From Episyrphus balteatus (lineage: Eukaryota; Arthropoda; Insecta; Diptera; Syrphidae): a stretch of DNA of 64,000 nucleotides. The notes under the pieces were generated by a model. The model searched no databases. It was not told where the DNA came from and saw only the letters and a list, made by a program, of their open reading frames with translations. The stretch spans positions 30,599,636 to 30,663,635 of the forward strand of contig NC_079134.1 in the NCBI RefSeq assembly GCF_945859705.1. Direction: 5' to 3'. Made by a program: the position numbers and the translations under genes. This document shows positions 46,055 to 57,393 of this stretch, in pieces (the first letter of the stretch is position 1; every line of letters starts with the position of its first letter).

Positions 46055-46445
46055 TGACTTTAAAAAATTCTAACTTCTCTTATAGACATTTTTGAAATAA
46101 GATTTATACATCATTATACAAGGTGAAACAATAAGCTTTCAAATGGTATACAATTTTGTATAGGTTGTCAAACAAAAAAATTGATTTAATAGCATGAGAA
46201 CATAAAAATAAATGTTTTTTTTTTTGCTTTTTGGATGAAATTTCATCGAGTTTAAAAAATTCTAGCTCTTTTTGTAGATGTCCCATAGACCTGATCGATT
46301 TATATATTTTGAGCTAAGACAATAAGCTTTCAGATGATGTAAAATTTATATAGGTTGTCATATAAAAAACATAGATTTGAAGGTGATAGAATAAAAATAG
46401 GTAGATTTTTTCTATTTTATTTTTTTTTTTGCAAGAAAAATTATT
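46055..46445. repeat. Tandem duplication, unit about 190 bp
   Basis: Two adjacent diverged copies share TTTAAAAAATTCTA, CAATAAGCTTTCA, TATAGGTTGTCA and a T-rich tail in the same order, with copy boundaries near 46058 and 46250. Related sequence lies at 20590-20770. Confidence 0.65.
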
Positions 46446-47607
46446 TTTAAGGTTTCACTTCTACCACGTGTTAATTGCACACATGATTTTTTTTTAATAT
46501 ATATGTATCTTAGTATATGGGAAAGAGGCAACGGGAACCAACAATATTTTACACTGTTAAAATGTCTTATACTCTGCAAAATATTGTCTTTTATTCACAA
46601 ACTTTTATAACTTGTTTCGGAAACGACCGTCCACTTTGATCATCAGATTTTAAATTAAATCCTCAGAGAAATCTTTCTAAGGCATAGATTCAGAACAACA
46701 GTTATTATTTCCTATATTAATGAAAAAGTACATAGACTTTAAGAAAGTATACTTAAATACTCAAAATTTAAGAATTTTTTCATAAATTATATGTGTACTT
46801 TCATAAAATTTAATGAATTAATACTTCAATTTTGGAAAAATATGAATTTCGAACTTAAAAAGTATGAACAGATTCTTAAATCTGTTAAGAATAAATTCTT
46901 AATACCGAATACAGGATAACGGTAAAATATTCATTATTTTTCGATTGCTGAAAAAATACATTCATTTTAAGAAAAAATCCTTAAAACACACAAAATTTAT
47001 GAGCTTTTTATAAATGTACCTAATTTTAAAAATAGATTTTTTCAATTTTAGAAGTGAAAAAAAGTCAATTTTAAAAATTATTTTAACTCAAAATACAACT
47101 AAACGGAAAATAATAGTGAATTTCATTAATAAAAGTATGTCTAGATTCTAAGATTCAGCAAATTGTTCGTTCAAATTTTAGCTAGAAGTTTATGAATTTA
47201 TTCATAAACCTTCGTATTCGTTCTAAAAAAAAATTCATAAAAATATTTTTCATGTTAAATTTTTTATGAAAACTTTTTTTTAAATTTTATGAATTGTTTT
47301 TAAAAATAATTTTTTTTTAAGAATTCGTGCTTAAATTTAATGAACATTTCTTAAAAATTTTTTATGAATTTCGGTTTATGAACGAGAACGAGATTCATTG
47401 TTTTTAAGAATAATAATTTTTTTAGTGTAATGTATTATAAATAATGGCCTATGATAATTTTTTGTCACCTTTATTTAAGTCTAGATCCAAACTTTTAGTT
47501 TTATTAGCATAAGTTTTTATAAAAAAAAAAAATGGAAAATATTAGAAGAGCATATCATTAAGAAGCAGAATAAAGTTTATTTAATAAAAATAAAATATTA
47601 AGCTTTG

Positions 47608-49645
47608 ATAACACGGTGTAACACTCAAAAAATACGCGGGCGGAGACCTATCAGGTTTTGTAGAGCTAGTCGCACTGAATACGAAACGGTATTTAAAAAT
47701 CCCCTAACACCCCCAAAATCTGGAGTTACGGGCAAAAAACGGTTTTTTGGACCTTCGCCCATTGAAAAAAATCTAGCTTCGACAATTTTTTACCCATTTT
47801 CGATTTTTTTACAGTTTCTGATAGAAGATAAATATACCTTTTTAACAATGTATAAAACATGTAACTCGGTTAAACCACTTAGAATTTATAAGATGTCGAA
47901 GTTCAAAATTTCAATTTTTTTTTGTCATTTGCCCAACTTCGGCATCAATTTAAAGTATATGTTTTCAAAACAACATGCTATTTAAAAAATATATTCTAAA
48001 ACTATATATATTTCCCAATTGATCGAGGTATTTTTTATGAAAATCACTTCAACATTGGCTTAGAAAAAAAAATTTTCGATTTCAACCCAGATACAGAAAT
48101 TGGAACTTTTAGGTATAGAACAAAAATGTTGTTTCGGCACGTAGTAGGATAAGTTGGGCGCCAGGATTTGATAAAAGGTTTTTGTAGAGGAGCTCAATAC
48201 AAACATTTTTTTCTTTGGAAGGGGGGTCTATCTCCCCCCGTTTAGGTGGGAGGGGCATTTTTCTAAAAAAAAATTATCAAAATAAAAAAAAATTATTAAA
48301 AAACAACGGCAACACTTACAGTAATAAATGATACCATTTCCAAAAGGCAAAATTGTGCATTTGATTCTAATTTTTAAATCAATATAATATTACCAATAGT
48401 TTTTGAAATAATCGATTTCAAAGTTTAAAATAGGGGAAAAAATTTTTTTTAAAACTCATTTTATACTATTTTTGTCCAGACTGTGAATTTAAGTAAATAA
48501 ATTACTCACACAGAAAACTGCCTCAATTGATTCCTTATCGAACCGTGAAAACTATATGTTTCTATGTCTTCTAGTTTTTGAGAAAATTGAAAAATAAAAA
48601 AAAATAAAAACAAAAAATATTTTGAAAAAAGAAAAATCTGATAAAATAATTTTTCAATTTTCCCAAAAACTAGAAGACATAGAAACATATAGTTTTCACG
48701 GTTCGATAAGGAATCAATTGAGGCAGTTTTCTGTCTAAGTAATTTATTTACTAAAATTCGCAGTCTGGACAAAAATAGTATAAAATGAGTTTTAAAAAAA
48801 TTTTTTTCCCCTATTTTAAACTTTGAAATCGATTATTTCAAAAACTATTGGTAATATTATATTGATTTAAAAATTAGAATCAAATGCACAATTTTGCCTT
48901 TTGGAAATGGTATCATTTATTACTGTAAGTGTTGCCGTTGTTTTTTAATAATTTTTTTTTATTTTGATAATTCTTTTTTAGAAAAATGCCCCTCCCACCT
49001 AAACGGGGGGAGATAGACCCCCCTTCCAAAGAAAAAAATGTTTGTATTGAGCTCCTCTACAAAAACCTTTTATCAAATCCTGGCGCCCAACTTATCCTAC
49101 TACGTGCCGAAACAACATTTTTGTTCTATACCTAAAAGTTCCAATTTCTGTATCTGGGTTGAAATCGAAAAATTTTTTTTTCTAAGCCAATGTTGAAGTG
49201 ATTTTCATAAAAATACCTCGATCAATTGGGAAATAGATATAGTTTTAGAATATATTTTTTAAATAGCATGTTGTTTTGAAAACATATACTTTAAATTGAT
49301 GCCGAAGTTGGGCAAATGACAAAAAAAATTGAATTTTTGAACTTTGACATCTTATAAATTCTAAGTGGTTTAACCGAGTTACATGTTTTATACATTGTTA
49401 AAAAGGTATATTTATCTTCTATCAGAAACTGTAAAAAAATCGAAAATGGGTAAAAAATTGTCGAAGCTAGAATTTTTTCAATGGGCGAAGGTCCAAAAAA
49501 CCGTTTTTTGCCCGTAACTCCAGATTTTGGGGGTGTTAGGGGATTTTCAAATACCGTTTCGTATTCAGTGCGACTAGCTCTACAAAACCTGATAGATCTC
49601 CGCCCGCGTATATTTTAAAACCTCATTTTTGTAACACCGTGTTAT
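47608..49645. repeat. 2.04-kb near-perfect palindrome
   Basis: The arms 47608-48595 and 48651-49645 are reverse complements with few differences, around a 55-bp A-rich spacer centred at 48626. The outer ends are ATAACACGGTGT at 47608-47619 and its inverse at 49634-49645. Distinctive blocks present in both arms include CCGTTTAGGTGGGAGGGGCA, GTAGTAGGATAAGTTGGGCG and CTAACACCCCCAAAATCTGG. Only short frames occur, and they are mirrored. It could be a foldback transposon or a recent inverted duplication, and a clean target duplication was not found. Confidence 0.9.
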
Positions 49646-50772
49646 TAAACAAAAAAGTACAGTCGAATTTAGAGCATCCTAATTTTTTGAAGTTGATTGA
49701 AAACATAAACATTTATTAAAAACTAAACATTAATTACGCAAGAAACTTATAAAGTAATGTCAGCTACATAAACAAAAAATATCAAACAATTGTTCATTAA
49801 ATACTTTATGATCCTTAAAGTCATATATCATTTCCTTAAGAACCGGAAGAATAATTTTTCTTTTTTATAAATATTTCTCGATCACATTATTTCGCACTCA
49901 AAGTGTGAACGTTAACGCACCAATAAACAATTATATCGAAGATGTTCTTTCGTATAATCAAAATTTATGTTTCACTATATAAAAGCTACACCATGCCCCC
50001 CGCATCATTCGTTCATCAGCAATTTGCCATTAAAATTGGAATCACATTTCTCCATTGGCATCATTCACGTTCTTATCCTTATCGTCAACATTATATTGCC
50101 ATACAGATCTTCTCATCTCTATATCTTCCATTGTCATTGTCATCCTCTCATCGTCATCATCAACGTCAAAGGATATATGAGAGAAAGCGAGCTTTATCCA
50201 CATTTTGCTGGCTGCAAATCCATTCAAAGTCTGTCATCATCGATTAAATGGAAATATGCGTTGACATTGTTCTCGCACCCTCAAAAAAAAAAAAAATCTC
50301 AAAAAGAAGAACAAACACACTCCTTTAAAGCAAATCGGCATCAGCATCGCCAGAATCGGCAAGAATCTCTTGAACAAACTGTGATGATGTGCTATTTGCC
50401 TTGCACAAAAACGATCCGACAAGGCATTCATCCATTATGCAGATGGGTTATAAAAGGTCTTTATAGAATGGGAAATTGGGGGGAGAGAACCTCCGCAAGC
50501 TCTAAGATAAAGGATATGTCTGTGAAACGAAGAAGACAACATTCAAGGAGAAAACTGAAATAGTACAAAAAAAAAAAATAAAAATGAAAAGAAAAGACAA
50601 AAGCACTCATTAAGGATAATTTTTCAAATATTCCATCGCGTAGCATCCCAATCGAACATATCACAACTTAAGTATTCAACCCAAGGGCTCAATATAACAC
50701 AGAAGGCTCCTCCTCACTCCCCTATCATTTTTAACCAAGGCCGGTTGGTTCTATCTCTCTTTTCCTTAGTCG

Positions 50773-50803
50773 TATATAAATCCTTTTATGACAATCCTCA
50801 TTC
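50773..50803 (+). promoter_or_regulatory. Possible core promoter (TATA plus initiator)
   Basis: TATATAAA at 50773-50780 is followed 27 bp later by TCATTC (A at 50800), which fits the insect initiator consensus TCAKTY. Spacing is slightly short, no downstream promoter element matches, and no supported gene follows. Confidence 0.2.
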
Positions 50804-51218
50804 AATCGTCCTTATTCAATGCGACGACGACACGATGCGAACCTGGCATGAATAAGAATTATGGAATCTCGTTTTCCAATATAAACTCGTACAGTATACC
50901 AATTCTTGGACTAAAGCCAGTGTATGTGCATTTGCTAACATCACCATCACAATCATCGTAATCATCATCATCATCGTCGTTCGACAGCCGGAAACGATGA
51001 ATTCAACTTTTTTGTCAGCTGCCATCAACTTCTATACTATTCCATATAACTACTATTGGATCATTTCAAACTGCGCCGCATAGTCTCTTCGACCCGGAAA
51101 TCAAGAGGTCGATTCAATAGTGTTTTAGTGGATATCATCAAGATACGATAACGTGAGTTGAAAGTTTTACTTGCAAAAATTTTAACAATCAGTCAGTGAA
51201 ATTGATTGAAAGCTTTAA

Positions 51219-51370
51219 GACACTGGATCAATTAGGGAATTTTTTATAAAATCTGATATCTAAGTATGTATAAAAATTTTGTTTAAAAAGGTAGGATGCA
51301 GTTTCATTTCATATCGCTCAATTGTCGATTTCAGCGAAAATAGTTCTACTAGCTGTAACTGTGCTTCACA
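51219..51370 (+). repeat. Dispersed repeat, copy A (partner at 58257-58400)
   Basis: AAGACACTGGATCAATTAGG, TCTGATATCTAAGTA and TGCAGTTTCAT blocks recur in the same order and orientation at 58257-58400. The family is unknown. Confidence 0.65.
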
Positions 51371-52689
51371 ATGAACAAAATTTTCCCCATTTCTATGAGA
51401 AGAGCAAAATATCCATTCAACTGACGAATTCTAACTCGAACGAAGATATTGTTGAAAAAACACGAGCGGAAACAGCATTCAGTTAACGCATTTAACCAGG
51501 GACGTACTGCGTACATACCCTTGGAGCAGCCGGGCTAGTGCCACAGATTCCATGACGAAACAGGATATTAGATAACGAAGTCAACAGAAATGTATAATGT
51601 GCACTCAGTTTTCTTATTTTCCCCCAAGATACCTTTCTTAAGGACTTGAATCACTAGAAACAGAAGAGATACAGAAAATAAAACCAACTTCTTTCTCATG
51701 GATGACAATGTCAGAACTGGACGAAAGTGAAATTGGACCACAATCAAAGTAACAGTTCGTCGCCTGAGAATTGTTTTGTCGTATACGCCAATTTTGGAAT
51801 TTTGGGAAATCGCATTTTAAGGTTTGAGCTTTTATAAAAAAAAACTGGCCGATAGATTTTTTTCAATTTTGAATAGAATATTTTGTGCGATATTTTCTTC
51901 ATATTTATGTTGTCAAAATTGTCACATCTATTTTAGTTTTCAAATTATCAAGGTTTTTATCCAAAATCAGTTTGTCGTAAACGCCACCAAAATCAACTTT
52001 TTTTTTCCATCCCATACACGTACGACAAAGTAGACGCACGTAGGACATTCCAATATTAAAAAATAAATAAAAACATTTTCACAGTTCGTTTTTATTTATT
52101 AATTAAACATTTAAAAAAATAGTTTCTTATTACATAGAAGTAGTATTGGTTTGACTTAGAGGCTCAATTATTAAAATAAATAGATAAATAAAGAAAAACC
52201 AAAAAATATGACCATAAACATAAAAAAAAAATTGAAAAAATGTCAACAAAAAATAAAAGTCATCCTATGGCTATGAAATATGAAAGAAATAAAATAAAAA
52301 TAAACCAAGTTTGGTTAAATTAATAAATTAATATATGGTCATAAATTAAAGTAAATTAAATAAATATCAAACTAAAGAATTTATTCTAATTTTTTGAATT
52401 GAATAACGCTTCATAAGGCTTTTAAATCAATAATCTTATCCTTAGTTATCGAGTTAGATTTTTTAGTAATTTGAAGACATTGGCTGAACAAATTTACAGG
52501 AGTTGCTATGGTAGACTTTTTATATGTTTTAAATATTGATGAGCTTTTATATTCCACTTTTCTACCGCTCGCTTTATAAAATAGTGTAAAAGTATCATCA
52601 GTATCATCAATTTGCAAAACAATAACGCAAATTTAGCGAAGAACAATGGCGCCTTAAAAAAATAATTTTCGACCAGCAGGTGTTTTTTG

Positions 52690-52772
52690 CGAGCGGGTGC
52701 AATAACAAAACTCACAGCAACCCTTTTTCGCTTCGTTCACGACAACGCGCGTGAACGAAGAGGCGCCACGGG
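52690..52772. repeat. CTTCGTTC...GAACGAAG hairpin unit, copy 1
   Basis: CAATAACAAAACTCACAGC, CCTTTTTCGCTTCG and the hairpin GTTCACG/CGTGAAC near 52735-52755 are repeated as two more units at 55705-55900, on the far side of the hAT insertion. Confidence 0.6.
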
Positions 52773-53656
52773 CTCGGCGCCAGTGGCGTATCCAGAAAAA
52801 ATTTTGGAGGGGGCTGGAAAATTTTACTAAAATTTTTTAGAGGGTAAATTTGCGAAAAAATTTTCATTTCTTTTTATTAATCTTTGATCGAGAGTTAAAC
52901 GCTGTGCTGCGGTACTGAAAGTGGTATAGTAGCATTATACTGCTCTCGACAGATCCGTACTACTGTCTCCTCCTTTCACATTCAGAGTACCTAGTGTTTT
53001 TTCAAAGTTCTCGTGTCCCAAACATTTTACACAAACAGCAAGGAGTTGAGTCATCCTTAAAAAAAAAAAATACTTTATTTCGTTCGAACTTTGTCATGTG
53101 CTGAATCCAAAACTGTTTACAGATTTATCCCTATCACGTCAAGAGTTTTTGAGCTATACTCTTCAATATTTTAGTTATATACGCCCATGTTCCACAATTC
53201 GATCGACAGTGAATTCAAATCACTTTTCAATTTCACGTGAAATTAAATATCAATATTCTTCATTTCGATCGGTTTCGAAAACTTCGAAATTGCTTCTAAC
53301 TGTCAAAACTGAAGGATCTTCCATTTTTATTTTGTTTCTAAAGTGAAATTACTGCAATTGCAGATTCATTGAAAAAGGCCCCCAAATTCACGAACAGTAA
53401 CATAGTGAATTGAATTCGATCAGAAAATCTAAATGAGTAAAAAAATGCAGAACGCCTATTTCACTTTCGGCAAGTGAATACGCAAAAAGTGGAATGCAGA
53501 ACGTGAAAGTCTCAAAAACTAATTTTGAATGAAATTCTTTTTGATGTTTAATCCGAAATATATACATATGTATGTTTTTTCGTAATATGTTGCTGTTTCA
53601 ATCCAAATCGGAAGCGCAAACTGCAATTTACTTAAAGAAACCTGTTGGCCACTTAG

Positions 53657-55018
53657 GGCCAATTTATTGAGCCTCCATTAAATTTTTAAATTTGTCGTTT
53701 TAGTTAAAAGCTTTGTTAATCTATTGACGTCTTTAAGTTTCCATAATTAAAAATTCATTTTAATTCACTCTGCTTTAGTTAAAGTCTTTACTTTTAATGG
53801 AAACTTTATATTTAAAACTCCATTAAAAATATCCCAGGGATTTTTTTATTTTTTGAAAAATTAAACTGTCAAAAGCTACATTTTTGTCAAATAAAATATG
53901 TTTAAATTTGAAGGATAAACAATATAAAAACTCAAAAAAGATGGCCCTTAAGTATTTTGCAGCTAAAACGCCAAGCAAAAACCCACAGACTGTGTTACGA
54001 TATGCAATATCACGAATAGAACTTATAACAAAAGGCTGAGCATAAACTGAAAATATGTATTTTGCAGCACGACAACCGTGTTTTTTGGAGGTGAAGCAGT
54101 TGATATAGTATATGTGACAATTGCCCACGTACATGACTATTGACTAATTATAATAAGTGAATTTTCGTTTGTTTAACCCGCATACCTTCCCTTAATAGAG
54201 CCTCGACTCGCAGTTATTTAAAATAATATTACCTTTATGGCATTATTTTGAATATAAACCAATTCTTAGTTAGCAACGGCTCGCATGATAATACCAATAT
54301 ATAATCGGCAAAAGATTCGCATATTTGCAAGTGCATAGAAGCATAAATCCATGAAGATTTGCCCTATTGAACAGGGGGTACATTCTATAAAAAACGAAAC
54401 GCAAACGATCGTTCGTTTTTGAAAAACGAAAGAAAATTTGCGACAGATACAGAACAAATTCTTTCGTTTTTCAAGTTGTGTGAATCAAACCTTTCGCACA
54501 CACGAAAACGTTTGTTCGTTTTCGCCATACAGAATCTCACCCCAGCTTTAGCTCCATTAAAATCACATCACAAAATTTAAAATAAAGTTTTAGAATAATT
54601 TGAGGTAGGTACTTTTACCAATTACAATTACCAAACGTTGGTCTTATGATATTGATTGAACACTTTTTCACCATCTCAATATTTCCATATTTATGCATAT
54701 TTTATTTATTTTTAATTGTCAATTGACAATGAAGCTTTTTTTAATAAAATAATAAATGAAATGACATTTGACGCTAATGGAGAGTGAATAAATAGAAACC
54801 CTGTCTAAAACCTCCATTTGCTCTAAAAATCCCTCTTAAAAGGTCGAATTTGGTGTTTTAACTAAAACGACTTTTAAATTTAATGATCAATTAGTTAATG
54901 ATGCCAAACTTCAAAAAAGTCCTTAAAAGAGACTGAATTAAACGAATTTGGTTTTTAATTTTAAAATTCCCTTTTTTAATGGCGATTTAAGTTTAATGGA
55001 GAGTCAATAAATTGGGCC
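53657..55018. mobile_element. 1.36-kb inverted-repeat element with TTAG target duplication
   Basis: The left end GGCCAATTTATTGAGC, followed by CTCCATTAAA, and the inverted right end GGCCCAATTTATTGAC, followed by TCTCCATTAAA, differ by one deleted base and a few substitutions. TTAG flanks both ends (53653-53656, 55019-55022). Subterminal TTAATGGA and TTTTAGTTAAA motifs recur in both orientations. A 103-codon minus frame (53823-54134) has no recognisable domain. Termini and target resemble the small element at 60013-60127. It is inserted in the hAT element and itself contains 54374-54543. Confidence 0.8.
54374..54543. mobile_element. 170-bp MITE
   Basis: The left end GGGGGTACATTCTATA and the inverted right end GGGGTGAGATTCTGTATG, followed on both sides by AACGAA-rich blocks in inverse orientation, give imperfect inverted repeats of about 35 bp. 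It nests in the middle of 53657-55018. The target duplication is not clear. Confidence 0.55.
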
Positions 55019-55148
55019 TTAGATTTTGAGATATCAAAAATTTCTATTTCCAATTTCTTTGAGAAAAATATTATTAAAAAAAAAAATGTAAATATACTTA
55101 AGACGATCAAATACGGCGTTTTGAGATTGAATAAGAAGTTTTGCAATA

Positions 55149-55338
55149 GGGGTATTCACGACCCGGTTTAACAAAAAGGTGTAAAAATGCAAAATTTTGT
55201 TTTCTACTACCACAACACAATAGACAAATTTTGCAATAGGGTTGGGGTATAGCAAAAGTGTAAATGTGTAAACAAAATGTTACACTTTTGCACTTTTACA
55301 ACGATACAAGACCATTTGCATCGAATTGTGAATACCCC
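55149..55338. mobile_element. 190-bp MITE, TA target
   Basis: GGGGTATTCACGA at the left and GGGGTATTCACAATTC inverted at the right are flanked by TA (55147-55148, 55339-55340). The size and TA duplication fit a Tc1/mariner-type MITE. It lies inside the hAT element but outside the TTAG element. Confidence 0.75.
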
Positions 55339-55704
55339 TAATAATTTAACAGTGATGTAATTGGAAGTCAAAATACTAAAAAAATGATCTAAAGAATTCT
55401 GAATTGGACTAAAATCCGAAAAACAAAAATTATCCCAACCCTCATCGTCAGCTTAGGCTCTTACTCAAACAAACCCAAACAGCTGTTTCAGAATTTGGAG
55501 GGGGCTCGAGCATCTGTGCTGCCTCTAAATCTCTAAGATTTACGAACAAGTTTTAGTTAATCATGTAAATTATGATGAAATCAGCTAAATAAAAACATGA
55601 TCTTGAAGGCTTGGGGGGGGCTTGAGCCCCCTGAGCCCCCCCCTCAATACGCCACTGCTCGGCGCCCACGACTACAGTCGACTTGTTGAACTTGTGTGTT
55701 CGAT

Positions 55705-55905
55705 ACAAGATCAATAAGTATACAGCAATAAAACAGCAACCTTTTTTTCACTTTACTTCGTTGAAGACAGCGCGCGCGAACGAAGTGACAAGATCAATAA
55801 GTGTACAACAATAAAACAATAAAACTGCGACCTTTTTTCACTTCGCTCAAGACAACGCGCTTGAACGAAGCGGGGCCCGCGACCGACGGTCGACTTCTTC
55901 ATCTT
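55705..55905. repeat. Tandem hairpin-bearing units, copies 2 and 3
   Basis: Two adjacent units share AAGATCAATAAGT, ACAGCAATAAAACAG or ACAACAATAAAACAAT, CTTTTTTTCACTT and an inverted pair around GACAACGCGCTTGAACG. They belong to the same repeat as 52690-52772, so the array was split by the hAT insertion. Confidence 0.65.
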
Positions 55906-56547
55906 GTGTTCGATAGAAGATCAACAAGTGTACATATTTATAAGCGGTACTTGCGACCGAGGATGAGGTCAAGTATCTAGCGGCAGGAACAAACGACAAG
56001 AACCATGACAAAATATACAACATTTGAGATGTCTCTCAGATGCACTTTTTTCTTCCTTGCACCACTAGGAATAGTGCGAAACCTTAAGTAGCGCAAAGCT
56101 TAATGCAGCCCTTAGTTTTTAAATTCGTTGTCCTTATAGCACATGAAGTCCTTATTTTCAATAAATATTATATTTATTATATTTGTTTATATTCTATTTG
56201 GGTCATATACCTACATACATGTAAGACAAAACAAGTTCGAAATTTTCTACCGTATCTGTTTTGTACGACGTACGACAAACCAATACTGAAGAAAAAAAAG
56301 CTGAAAAATACATAGAATTTTTGTCGTAAACGCCAAAAGTTGGCGCTTACGACAAACCAACGCTAATCCGATGCTTATTATGTGGATATACGACAAAATG
56401 AACACTAATTATCTCAGTAACGGTAAACGATAGGACAAATCTGATAACAGAAATGAAAAGAGAACGTTCTAAAACCTATTACTACATATCCAGTTTAAAA
56501 AAGTACATTTTGGCGTTTACGACAAAACAACTCTCGGGCGACGAGTT

Positions 56548-57239
56548 TCCAAATTAAAAAAAAGAGTCATCAAAATCAGTTTACCCAGTCAAAAGGTCCC
56601 ACTGGTTAACAAAATTTAACTTTTTTTGATGCCAAAACAAAAATATACTTTTCTGAAGGTTTTCGGTGTGCTGAACTCGAATCCAAAGTCAAAAAAAAAA
56701 AAAAATTTTTAGTTGAAAAAATGAATAAATAATTTGAATTTATTGAAGAAATCTAATATGATAGTATTAGGGGTTTGAGAGTAGTTATATAAAAGGATCT
56801 GTGAAACTAAAACACAACTCAGAATACAAATATTCGAAACGTTTGCCAAATTTTTTGAAAAACATAATAGTTTCGTCAAAAAATTGAAAAAAAAATGAAG
56901 AAAAAATTATATTTTATACTTTAAAGTTGGATAACTTTGAAACGGGGCAGTTTATCAAAAAAAATTATTAAGAGCTTTTTTGTAGAGCGTTCAATTTTAT
57001 ACAAGAAAATGAGTAAATCTAATTGATGAACCATTAAAAAGTTATAAGATTCCAAACTCAAAAACACAATCTTTCCCATGTAAATCATATGGGAAATAGA
57101 AATTTGCGATGCGGTGGTACTTAATGTTAATATTAAATGCTGAAACCTTTACAGTATTTTTTTTTCGTCATTACTTTGAACAAAAAAAAATAAATTTTTT
57201 TTTGAATCAGTCTAATATACATAAATATATCATCTGCTA
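56548..57239. other. Intergenic, no gene seen
   Basis: AT-rich DNA without a recognisable frame, repeat family or regulatory signal. Confidence 0.4.
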
Positions 57240-57391
57240 AGGGTTTAAACCTCGTAAGTCCATTTTTGTAAATTGTACAAATATGCACTTTATCTTTAAT
57301 TATCTTTAATGGAATGGATTTCGATGCCTACTTTATACATTTTCAAAAATCTAATTTTTGTCAAAAAGTGGATTTACGAGGTTTGCACCCT
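57240..57391. mobile_element. 152-bp MITE, TA target
   Basis: The left end AGGGTTTAAACCTCGTAAG and the inverted right end AGGGTGCAAACCTCGTAAA are flanked by TA (57238-57239, 57392-57393). The arms continue as TCCATTTTTG versus TCCACTTTTTG. Confidence 0.75.
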
Positions 57392-57393
57392 TA

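Larger units (their letters stand above)
44673..47427. mobile_element. 2.75-kb inverted-repeat element, TA target
   Basis: The left end CACTGAACCAAAAACG and the inverted right end CACTAAAAAAATTA are flanked by TA on both sides (44671-44672, 47428-47429). Both flanks of the interior (44690-45080 and 46720-47420) are packed with short TTCATAAATTTTATGA-like and TTAAGAATT blocks in both orientations, like subterminal repeats. The left terminus is nearly the same as the right terminus of 13461-13818. The interior contains the splice-like segment 45268-45540 and the tandem pair 46055-46445. No transposase is recognised. Confidence 0.5.
49646..51757. other. Intergenic with possible promoter-like DNA
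   Basis: The AT bias drops between about 49950 and 51150. Overlapping frames of up to 198 codons (49967-50563, plus) occur, but they are simple His/Ser/Lys-rich translations without domains. CATCATCATCATCGTCG runs lie at 50960-50980. The region may be regulatory or 5' leader DNA. Confidence 0.35.
52781..55657. mobile_element. hAT-type element, perfect 8-bp target duplication
   Basis: It begins CAGTGGCGTATCCAG and ends AATACGCCACTG, and it is flanked on both sides by CTCGGCGC (52773-52780, 55658-55665). CAGTGGCGTA termini and 8-bp duplications are hallmarks of the hAT superfamily. Near the termini are G-rich tracts (GGAGGGGGCT at left, its inverse at right). The 2.88-kb element contains two further insertions (53657-55018, 55149-55338). 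The remaining 1.3 kb encodes no recognisable transposase, so it is non-autonomous. Confidence 0.9.
51758..56543. mobile_element. Outer 4.8-kb inverted-repeat element hosting nested insertions
   Basis: The left end CGTCGCCTGAGAATTGTTTT, continuing TGTCGTATACGCCAA, matches the inverted right end CGTCGCCCGAGAGTTGTTTT, continuing TGTCGTAAACGCCAA, at about 32 of 35 positions. A 4-bp AGTT lies immediately outside both ends (51754-51757, 56544-56547). GTCGTAAACGCCA-type motifs recur near both ends, including a palindromic pair at 56323-56355. Removing the hAT insertion leaves about 1.9 kb. No transposase is recognisable. Confidence 0.75.

Noticed and set aside
49967..50563. 198-codon frame as a host gene
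   Set aside because: The peptide is low-complexity and His/Ser/Lys-rich, with overlapping frames on both strands and no recognisable domain or consistent codon use.
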